18,689 bases of DNA, from the NCBI GenBank assembly GCA_046155505.1, contig JBJXFK010000255.1, positions 1 to 18,689 on the forward strand, read 5' to 3'. This DNA is from JBJXFK01 sp046155505. Lineage in GTDB: Bacteria > Planctomycetota > Phycisphaerae > UBA1845 > Fen-1342. The notes under the pieces are model-generated. The model searched no databases and had not been told where the DNA came from. It worked only from the letters and a program-made list of their open reading frames with translations. The position numbers were made by a program, and so were the translations under genes. Positions 1 through 5,146 of the stretch are shown one piece after another; position 1 is the stretch's first letter; each line of letters begins with the position of its first letter.

Positions 1-150
1 GACGTGGGCACGGCCCGCGAGGTGGTGAGCCGCGTGTTGAAGGAACTGGAGCATCAGAAGATTGTGTCGCTGCGGCGGGGTGAGGTTTGGGTATCGCAAC
101 CGAATGCGCTACGGCGTGCGATTGGAACGACGGCCATGGCGGCAGTTTGA
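1..150 (+). CDS. Crp/Fnr-family transcriptional regulator, C-terminal fragment (5' end outside window)
   Basis: Frame 1 is open from the first base to a TGA at 148-150 and encodes 49 residues. It starts inside a winged helix-turn-helix: D-V-G-T-A-R-E-V-V-S-R-V-L-K-E-L-E, then a wing with L-R-R-G-E-V. This is the usual C-terminal layout of the Crp/Fnr family, where G-T-x-R-E-x-x-S-R forms the recognition helix. The E-x-x-S-R set matches the Fnr pattern, which in known members reads a TTGAT half-site. The effector domain is off the window, so it cannot be said whether it binds a nucleotide, heme or an Fe-S cluster. A link to the nearby cbb3 operon is inference only; I found no full TTGAT-N4-ATCAA site upstream of ccoNO. 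Confidence 0.8.
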   Translation, partial: DVGTAREVVSRVLKELEHQKIVSLRRGEVWVSQPNALRRAIGTTAMAAV

Positions 151-209
151 AGTTCAAGGCGGGCGTTCGGCCGTCGACACGAGCAAGCGAATCGACTCAG
201 AAACTACTC

Positions 210-242
210 GGGCACCGCGATCCATTCTGGATTGCGGTGCCC
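210..242. terminator. Strong hairpin between convergent genes (probable bidirectional terminator)
   Basis: Bases 210-223 pair with 229-242 over 14 bp, with one G-T (G-U in RNA) pair and a 5-nt loop. The hairpin lies 59 bp after the Crp/Fnr stop and 36 bp beyond the stop of the convergent prepilin-like gene. There is no clean T-tract, only a T-rich stretch after it on the + strand, so it may terminate, protect 3' ends, or both. Confidence 0.6.
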
Positions 243-278
243 GTGTTCGTTGTGGATGTTCAAACGAATCTCGTTCGG

Positions 279-1349
279 CTACGGCGCGATCACGCCGTTC
301 TGATAGAACACGCGCTGATCGGTGTACGGATTGAACCAGCCGTGCGAAACAACTTTCGAGGGGAAGTTGTCATACCGCCAGCCGGTGCCGCGCCAGTTCA
401 ATCGCCAGAACACGCTGCGCCCGTCCCGATAGTCGGACGGCTTGTGCATCCAACCCGACGCTTTGAGCGTGATCACCTGCGCGTGGCCGTCAACAAATGC
501 GACGTTGAACTTACCTGCGACACCGTGGTGGCCCATGATGTCCTGCGGCCTGGCACCTGGACGCGTGGTCTGATTGCCCGAGTTGATCGTCGTGCTCGCG
601 ATCTCGACCGTGTTTACAAGAGCCTGACGGAAGCGCGATTCCCACCACAGCACGTTGCGGCCCGGGTCGGTAAAGCGATCGAGGCGACGACGGTACGCAC
701 CCCAACGAATGTAGTCCGCGCCCGGCGGCGCGTTGTGATCCTTTAGCGAGAACGTGTCACCCATGTAGCTGTTGCCGGTGGCGGCGTAAACACCCTTGCT
801 GTCTTCATCGAGCTCGGCAGCACGCGGCTCCATGCACATGCGTGTGCCATCGACCTGATAACGACCGTAGTAGGTATCGACGCCGGTTTCCTTGAAGATT
901 TCGAAGTCGGCATCATTGCGCGGCGTCGAGTTGCTGAACCCGCCGTTGGCTCCGAACAGGAATTTGTTCATGAAACGCTGTGCGCCCTCTTTTCCGGGCT
1001 GTGTCGTGCCCAGGCCCTGGCGCTTGTACTCGTTCATCGAGCCGTCATTGCCGCCCCAGCAATGGTCGCCGGCACCCATCCAGTACGGCGGTGGATCGGT
1101 CGGGCGACGGTTCTCTTCGCGCGTCGCGGGGTGCGACATGTGCAGCCGTTGCCCCTTTTCTTCTTGAGCGTTGTAGTGCGAGAATTTCGCGAACTGGCTC
1201 AGGTTCGACAGGCACTTGGACCGCTTGGCCTGCTCTCGCGCGCCTTTCAGCGACGGCAACAGGATGCTGATCAGCAGCGAAATAATCGCGATGACCACCA
1301 AGAGCTCGATCAGCGTAAATGCACGGCTGCGCGACGTGTGTGCAGACAT
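279..1349 (-). CDS. Prepilin-type N-terminal cleavage/methylation domain protein (type II pseudopilin-like)
   Basis: The 356-residue product starts with a short basic leader (S-R-S-R-A) followed by F-T-L-I-E-L-L-V-V-I-A-I-I-S-L-L. This is the type IV prepilin/pseudopilin signal, with the conserved Glu at position 5 after the likely cleavage site (A10/F11), and a hydrophobic helix to about residue 33. Near the C-terminus there is an H-x11-D-G-H stretch, a slightly long version of the H-X9-DG signature found in the large planctomycete prepilin-like families. The protein is expected to be processed by a prepilin peptidase and held in the membrane or a pseudopilus, but its substrate or partner is unknown. 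I chose the ATG at 1349 because an AAAGG Shine-Dalgarno sits 7 nt upstream; an in-frame GTG at 1355 is the alternative. It appears monocistronic. Confidence 0.85.
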   Translation of the reverse strand: MSAHTSRSRAFTLIELLVVIAIISLLISILLPSLKGAREQAKRSKCLSNLSQFAKFSHYNAQEEKGQRLHMSHPATREENRRPTDPPPYWMGAGDHCWGGNDGSMNEYKRQGLGTTQPGKEGAQRFMNKFLFGANGGFSNSTPRNDADFEIFKETGVDTYYGRYQVDGTRMCMEPRAAELDEDSKGVYAATGNSYMGDTFSLKDHNAPPGADYIRWGAYRRRLDRFTDPGRNVLWWESRFRQALVNTVEIASTTINSGNQTTRPGARPQDIMGHHGVAGKFNVAFVDGHAQVITLKASGWMHKPSDYRDGRSVFWRLNWRGTGWRYDNFPSKVVSHGWFNPYTDQRVFYQNGVIAP

Positions 1350-1355
1350 GAACAC

Positions 1356-1820
1356 ACCTTTCCCGGCCCAGGGCCGTTTGCCATCTTGCGAATGGCTCGA
1401 TCCAGACGTGAAGCAATGCGAGGACGTGACCCGACAGCTCCCACATAGCTGTCAATTTGTCCGTTCGACAAACGAATTCAGCCGCCCGAGCGAAATGATC
1501 TCAGATGTCGCGGCTGATGCGACGTACGAACTGATTCCCCACAACGCTGTAGTCTCGCCCGAATTCGCCCACATGTCAACAAAATTTCCGCAACCGCAAA
1601 AGCGGATAATAGTTATCGGACGTATACGAGGGCGAGATGCAACGATTACAGCGGAAGTGCGGTTGCGGGCATGCAGCGCGAGCTGGCGGCATGCAAAGGT
1701 GTCGCTCACGGCTGCTTTTTTCGTGCGGCGAGCGCGGCTCGCTGCCGTTCGGGAGTATTCGCTTGCGCGTCGCGTTCGGGCTCGCCGCGCAAGCCGGCGT
1801 CGGGCGCGGAGGCACGATCG
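1356..1820. other. Gene-free intergenic region with palindromes and a decayed repeat
   Basis: The open frames here lack recognisable domains and plausible starts and look like chance. On the side of the prepilin-like gene lie two perfect palindromes (1433-1453 and 1456-1472). The other end (about 1733-1820) resembles the repeats found in ccoI. A T6 run at about 1715 (+ strand) has no convincing stem before it. No tRNA or known RNA fold was seen. Confidence 0.55.
1433..1472. promoter_or_regulatory. Two adjacent perfect palindromes upstream of the prepilin-like gene
   Basis: GACAGCT (1433-1439) and AGCTGTC (1447-1453) form a 7-7-7 inverted repeat. TTTGTC (1456-1461) and GACAAA (1467-1472) form a second one with a 5-nt centre. 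On the - strand a perfect TTGACA (1455-1450) overlaps the first palindrome, but no good -10 lies 16-18 nt after it. The sites are about 85-125 nt upstream of the ATG at 1349 and look like regulator binding sites; no known regulator is recognised. Confidence 0.4.
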
Positions 1821-1824
1821 CTAC
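1793..1824 (-). repeat. Repeat copy ending the gamma-CA gene, related to 5356-5384 in ccoI
   Basis: The core CGTCGGGC-2nt-GGAGGC-1nt-CGATCGCTAC matches bases within 5356-5384 at about 24 of 27 positions. The TAG stop of the carbonic-anhydrase-like gene (1821-1823) lies inside this copy. The adjoining bases 1733-1792 look like a degenerate copy of the CGCTTGCGCTC..TTCGG repeat that also neighbours the ccoI copy. Confidence 0.6.
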
Positions 1825-2369
1825 TGACCGGCTCGATCGTATGCTGCGGTTGAGTTTGCCGTCGCAAAATGACCGGCGGAATGAAGCGGGGCGAGGCGGC
1901 GGTAGTTATACAGAACGAAATCGACGTACTCGCGATCGCGCGGCGTGGCGTCGCGAACGATTTTGGCCGGCACGCCGAGGACGACCTTGCCGGCGGGGAT
2001 GATCATGCCGGGCGGGACGACCGCGCCGGCCCCGATGACGCAGCCCTCGCCCACCTCGGCGTCATCGAGCACGATCGCCCCAATGCCGATCAGCGTGCGC
2101 GGCCCGACGCGGCGGCAATGCACGACCGCGCGATGCCCGACGGCGACCTCGTCGGCGATGTCGAGCGGCACGCCGGTCTTGGTATGGACGACCGTGCCGT
2201 CCTGAATATTGCAGCGGGCACCGATGCGGATGGCCGACACGTCGCCGCGGATCAGTACCTGATACATGATGGTCGTGTCGTCGCCGATGGTGACGTCGCC
2301 GCACACGATGGAGGATGGGGCGATGTAGACGTTGCGGCCGATCGTCGGGCGGATTACTTCAGCGGGCAC
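1821..2369 (-). CDS. Gamma-class carbonic anhydrase family protein (left-handed beta-helix)
   Basis: The product has 182 residues built from hexapeptide repeats typical of a left-handed beta-helix (I-x-P-S-S-I-V-x-G-D-V-T-I-G-D, later I-G-I-G-A-I-V-L-D-D-A-E-V-G-E-G). The three zinc histidines of the gamma-CA/YrdA family are present with canonical spacing: H62, H79 and H84, in VVH..VGHRAVVH. YrdA-type relatives often have Gly after the third His; here it is Cys85. Length fits the family. Carbonic anhydrase activity is plausible, but many relatives are inactive or uncharacterised. The longer reading frame up to 2540 is not credible, since its first part runs through a short tandem repeat. I chose the GTG at 2369 because GAGGA lies 6 nt upstream. 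The gene is divergent from the multiheme cytochrome. Confidence 0.85.
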   Translation of the reverse strand: MPAEVIRPTIGRNVYIAPSSIVCGDVTIGDDTTIMYQVLIRGDVSAIRIGARCNIQDGTVVHTKTGVPLDIADEVAVGHRAVVHCRRVGPRTLIGIGAIVLDDAEVGEGCVIGAGAVVPPGMIIPAGKVVLGVPAKIVRDATPRDREYVDFVLYNYRRLAPLHSAGHFATANSTAAYDRAGQ

Positions 2370-2385
2370 CGGCACTCCTCGGAAG

Positions 2386-2417
2386 AGAATGCAGAATGAT
2401 GAATGCAGAATGCAGAA
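2386..2417. repeat. Short tandem repeat of a 14-nt GAATGCAGAATG-type unit
   Basis: GAATGCAGAATGAT (2387-2400) is followed directly by GAATGCAGAATGCA (2401-2414), 12 of 14 identical. It fills the divergent spacer just upstream of the gamma-CA start. From memory, the same A-rich motif is widespread in bacterial draft genomes and yields spurious peptides of the F-C-I-L-H-S-S-F-C type. A 7-bp hairpin (2419-2440) follows it. Confidence 0.7.
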
Positions 2418-2454
2418 ACGCCCGCGCACGACGGCGGGCGAACGCTTCGGGCGG

Positions 2455-2464
2455 GAGTATACTC
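2455..2464. promoter_or_regulatory. Palindromic TATACT -10-like site in the gammaCA/cytochrome divergent spacer
   Basis: GAGTATACTC is a perfect 10-bp palindrome and reads as a TATACT -10 box on both strands. On the + strand it lies 27 nt before the cytochrome ATG at 2491. No good -35 was found on the + strand. It could be a promoter for one or both genes or an operator. Confidence 0.35.
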
Positions 2465-2490
2465 GCGCGACCGGATGTGAGAGGTCTGCG

Positions 2491-4380
2491 ATGAACTCAG
2501 TCGTTCGTGCGTTTGCATCGATTGCGGCCGTGTCCGCCATCCCCGTTGTAGCGTCCCAAGCGTTCGCGCAGTCCGAGGGTGTTCGGCTGTTGAAATCCGA
2601 CAGTCGCTCGCCATACGTCCACCGCCTGACGCTTTACGACCACCAAGGCAAAGCGATCGATCCGACCGCTGGGGACGCGCCGCCTTATTCGCCGCAGGCG
2701 ACATGCGGCAAGTGTCACGAGGTCGGCTTGGTCGGCGGCGGCTGGCATTTCAATGCGTGTCAGCCGGACGTGGATGCGGGGCGGGCGGGAGAGCCGTGGC
2801 TCTTGAGTGATGCGCGGTTCGGCATGAGCGTGCCGATCAGCGGGCGAGGCTGGCCGGGTGCGTTCAAGCCGGAGCAGGTCGGGCTCAGCGCGTGGCAGAT
2901 GACGCTGACATTTGGGCATCATTCGCCGGGCGGCGGATATGGCGAGCTGGACGATGAGACGCTGGCGAAGACGGCGGAGGCGAAGCGCTGGGAGATCAGC
3001 GGCAAGCTGGAAGTGGATTGCATGATGTGCCACGCCGCGGATCGATCGTATGACCCGGCCGAGGTCGCGCGACAGCTCGAACGCGAGAATTTGCGCTGGA
3101 CGCCGACCGCGGCGATAGGCCTGGCGGCGATTCGCGGCGATGCGAAGCGCGTGCCGGACAATTTCGATCCGATGAACCCGAGCAACGACCCGGCCCAGTC
3201 GCCTCCGACGACGATTTACGACAAGACACGCTTCGACGGCGACAACCGCGTGCATTTTGATGTCGTGCGCCAGCCGGCGAGTGAGCGATGCTATTTCTGC
3301 CACACGACGCGACCGGTGGGCCACGACGCACCGACGCCGTGGAAAATCGCGGGCGATGTGCACCTGGCCGCGGGGCTGGATTGTGCGGATTGTCATCGCA
3401 ACGACATCACGCACGCGATCACGCGCGGCTACAACGATCCGGCTGACGTTGGTCGCAGCACGCACGAGACCACCCTCACCTGCGAGGGGTGCCACCTCGG
3501 CTGGGTGAATGGGCATCCGGCGGCGGGCGATGGCGCGGCGACAGCAGGGACGTATGGCGCGCCCTATCCGCAACACGCGGGCATTCCGCCGCTGCACTTT
3601 GAGAAGATGACATGCACCGCCTGTCACAGCGGGCCGTGGCCGGATGTTGACGGTGCGCAGACGGTGCAGACTTCGCTGGCACACAAGCTGGGCATCGGCA
3701 CCAAAGACCGCACAGACGAGCAGCCGCCGCAAATTGTCGAACCTGTGTTTTCGCGCGATGAGGCGGGGCGCGTCGCGCCTTATCGGCAGACGTGGCCGGC
3801 GTATTGGGCGGTGAAGCGCGGCGACAAGCTGGAGCCGATCGCGATTGAGACGGTTCGCAAGCTGGCGGCGAAGGCGTTGCCCAAGCCGCGCGGCAAAGAG
3901 GCGCTGCCGCCGCTTTCGGATGAACAGATTGCACAAACGCTGGTCGCGCTGGCGAAAGCGGCCGAGGGTGATGGTGCGACAGTCGTGTACGTGCGCGATC
4001 ATCAGATTCATCAGCTCGATGCGAGCGGCAAGCGGGTCTCAGCGGCGCACGCGGAGGCGAAGCCGTATCGCTGGGCGCTCGCGCACGACGTGCGACCGGC
4101 GTCGCAGTCGCTGGGTGTGCGCGGGTGTACGGATTGTCATGCGGCGGATGGGGCAATCTTCTTTGGAATCGCCGACGTGCGACCGACCTCGCAGCCGGCG
4201 ACTTCGCGACCGGCGACGCCGATGTATCAGTTGATCGGCTATGACGCGCGTCTGGCGCAGATGTGGTCGCTCGGGCTGGCGGGCAAGCCGGCGTTTTTGG
4301 CGGTCGCGACGCCGCTGCTGGCGCTGCTGGTTGCGGGGCTGATCGCGCGGCTGGCGAATTGGATGCGCGGCGGCGCGTAG
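2491..4380 (+). CDS. Membrane-anchored heptaheme c-type cytochrome
   Basis: The product has 629 residues. An N-terminal signal peptide (hydrophobic core about 7-22, A-x-A-like site near S-Q-A-F-A-Q) exports it. There are seven CxxCH heme-binding motifs: C72-H76, C177-H181, C267-H271, C298-H302, C331-H335, C375-H379 and C546-H550. The first six lie in the N-terminal 380 residues; a long heme-free stretch separates the seventh. Residues about 596-618 form a single C-terminal transmembrane helix, so the heme domain should face the periplasm or equivalent space. It probably carries electrons, but donor, acceptor and any enzymatic role are unknown; I do not recognise it as a named enzyme such as HAO or NrfA. 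The ATG at 2491 is chosen because GAGAGG sits 6 nt upstream and the signal peptide starts there; the open frame upstream runs through repeat sequence. Confidence 0.88.
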   Translation: MNSVVRAFASIAAVSAIPVVASQAFAQSEGVRLLKSDSRSPYVHRLTLYDHQGKAIDPTAGDAPPYSPQATCGKCHEVGLVGGGWHFNACQPDVDAGRAGEPWLLSDARFGMSVPISGRGWPGAFKPEQVGLSAWQMTLTFGHHSPGGGYGELDDETLAKTAEAKRWEISGKLEVDCMMCHAADRSYDPAEVARQLERENLRWTPTAAIGLAAIRGDAKRVPDNFDPMNPSNDPAQSPPTTIYDKTRFDGDNRVHFDVVRQPASERCYFCHTTRPVGHDAPTPWKIAGDVHLAAGLDCADCHRNDITHAITRGYNDPADVGRSTHETTLTCEGCHLGWVNGHPAAGDGAATAGTYGAPYPQHAGIPPLHFEKMTCTACHSGPWPDVDGAQTVQTSLAHKLGIGTKDRTDEQPPQIVEPVFSRDEAGRVAPYRQTWPAYWAVKRGDKLEPIAIETVRKLAAKALPKPRGKEALPPLSDEQIAQTLVALAKAAEGDGATVVYVRDHQIHQLDASGKRVSAAHAEAKPYRWALAHDVRPASQSLGVRGCTDCHAADGAIFFGIADVRPTSQPATSRPATPMYQLIGYDARLAQMWSLGLAGKPAFLAVATPLLALLVAGLIARLANWMRGGA

Positions 4381-4414
4381 ATGCGGGTTGCGGCGGAGCA
4401 TCTGACGCGAGAGA

Positions 4415-4429
4415 GCGGCGTTACGCCGC
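4415..4429 (+). terminator. Small GC hairpin after the multiheme cytochrome gene
   Basis: GCGGCG (4415-4420) pairs with CGCCGC (4424-4429) around a TTA loop, 34 nt after the cytochrome stop codon. No T-tract follows, so termination is only suggested. Confidence 0.3.
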
Positions 4430-4485
4430 GCGGGCGGTGCGCATCCAAACGTGGTATCGCGGCGATTCTGAAACTGTTTGCGGCG

Positions 4486-4514
4486 TGAAGGCCACATGCT
4501 TTGTGACGCCTTCA
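4486..4514 (+). terminator. Inverted repeat between the cytochrome and Mpo1-like genes
   Basis: TGAAGGC (4486-4492) pairs with GCCTTCA (4508-4514), and inside it CACA pairs with TGTG with a 2-nt bulge. It lies about 105 nt after the cytochrome stop and 120 nt before the next start. No T-tract is present; it may be a terminator or processing hairpin. Confidence 0.3.
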
Positions 4515-4605
4515 TCGGGTGCTCGCGTGTTCTTTGCGTCGGCCGGGTTCGATGGAGCGGGGCGAGCGAGTGATTTCAAGCGTTACCGCACGCGTCGGTC
4601 GAAAC

Positions 4606-4633
4606 TTGCGAACGCCGAACGGGAAACTACACT
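4606..4633 (+). promoter_or_regulatory. Candidate promoter for the Mpo1-like gene, possibly leaderless
   Basis: TTGCGA (4606-4611) and TACACT (4628-4633) are 16 bp apart, each matching the sigma-70 consensus at four positions. Transcription would start about 4640, almost exactly at the second in-frame ATG (4641). Neither ATG of this gene has a good Shine-Dalgarno, which fits a leaderless mRNA. Confidence 0.35.
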
Positions 4634-4634
4634 C

Positions 4635-4958
4635 ATGGTTATGCGCGGGCCGAAACCCCACTGGGTGATGGATTGGCTGGAGCGACACCGCAGCCCGGTG
4701 TCGCTGTGGCTGCACATCTTTGGAATTCCGCTGACGATCGTGGGGCTGATCGTCATGTGCTATCAGCTTGCGGTATGGGATTGGGACAACTGGTGGCGGC
4801 CGCTCGTTCTGTTTGTCGTCGGCTATGGATTGCAATATGTCGGGCATGTGCATGAAGGCAACGACATGGGCGAGGTGATCGTCGTGAAGCGGTGGCTCAA
4901 TCTGCCGTACCGGGCGATTTCGCCAAAGTATTCGAAAGAGACAGCGGAGGCGCGGTGA
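4635..4958 (+). CDS. DUF962 / Mpo1-like small membrane protein
   Basis: The 107-residue product carries the DUF962 (Mpo1/YGL010w) pattern: S-L-W-L-H27-I-F-G-I-P-L in a first hydrophobic segment (about 24-43), then G-Y-G-L-Q-Y-V-G-H71-V-H73-E-G-N at the end of a second (about 55-70). In yeast, Mpo1 is a dioxygenase acting on 2-hydroxy fatty acids, with conserved histidines needed for metal binding; bacterial members are mostly uncharacterised, so the same activity here is only possible. ATG 4635 and ATG 4641 are both candidates, and neither has a clear Shine-Dalgarno. The gene ends 23 bp from the convergent ccoS, with only a weak 5-bp hairpin (4958-4972) between them. Confidence 0.75.
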   Translation: MVMRGPKPHWVMDWLERHRSPVSLWLHIFGIPLTIVGLIVMCYQLAVWDWDNWWRPLVLFVVGYGLQYVGHVHEGNDMGEVIVVKRWLNLPYRAISPKYSKETAEAR

Positions 4959-4981
4959 GTGCTGCCCGCACTACGGCGCAA

Positions 4982-5146
4982 CTAGTCCTTCTTCCCACGT
5001 CCCGCTGGCTCATCATCTAGCAGCGGCCGAATCGCGGTGGTGTCGAGGTCGTCGAATTGTCCGGTGTTCGTGGCCCAGATGAACCCGAGCAGCGCGAGCA
5101 GCGCGAACACGAACGCGAGCGGCAGGACGATGAAGATGACGCTCAT
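4982..5146 (-). CDS. ccoS: CcoS, cbb3-type oxidase assembly protein
   Basis: The product is a 54-residue protein with one N-terminal membrane helix (about 3-25: V-I-F-I-V-L-P-L-A-F-V-F-A-L-L-A-L-L) followed by G-F-I-W-A-T-N-T-G-Q-F-D-D-L-D-T. This G-x-F-D-D-L-D pattern after the helix is the CcoS hallmark. CcoS is needed to place heme/copper cofactors in CcoN. It is the last gene of the operon: its ATG overlaps the TGA of ccoI (ATGA, 5143-5146), and a strong GGAGG Shine-Dalgarno lies 6 nt upstream, inside the repeat-derived tail of ccoI. Size is normal for the family. Confidence 0.93.
   Translation of the reverse strand: MSVIFIVLPLAFVFALLALLGFIWATNTGQFDDLDTTAIRPLLDDEPAGRGKKD

Noticed and set aside
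87..746. 219-residue open frame on the + strand
   Set aside because: It overlaps the Crp/Fnr end in another frame, the hairpin at 210-242 and the prepilin-like gene antisense; no ribosome-binding site or domain.
1576..1815. Small open frames in the intergenic region, both strands
   Set aside because: Arg/Ser/Pro-rich products, no ribosome-binding site and overlap with repeat sequence; no support as genes.
2370..2540. N-terminal extension of the gamma-CA protein to 2540
   Set aside because: The extension is encoded by the 14-nt tandem repeat and the divergent promoter region; a GTG with a good Shine-Dalgarno at 2369 starts exactly where the family fold begins.
2497..4011. 504-residue open frame on the - strand
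   Set aside because: It is antisense to the heptaheme cytochrome, rich in Arg and without domains; a GC-rich shadow frame.
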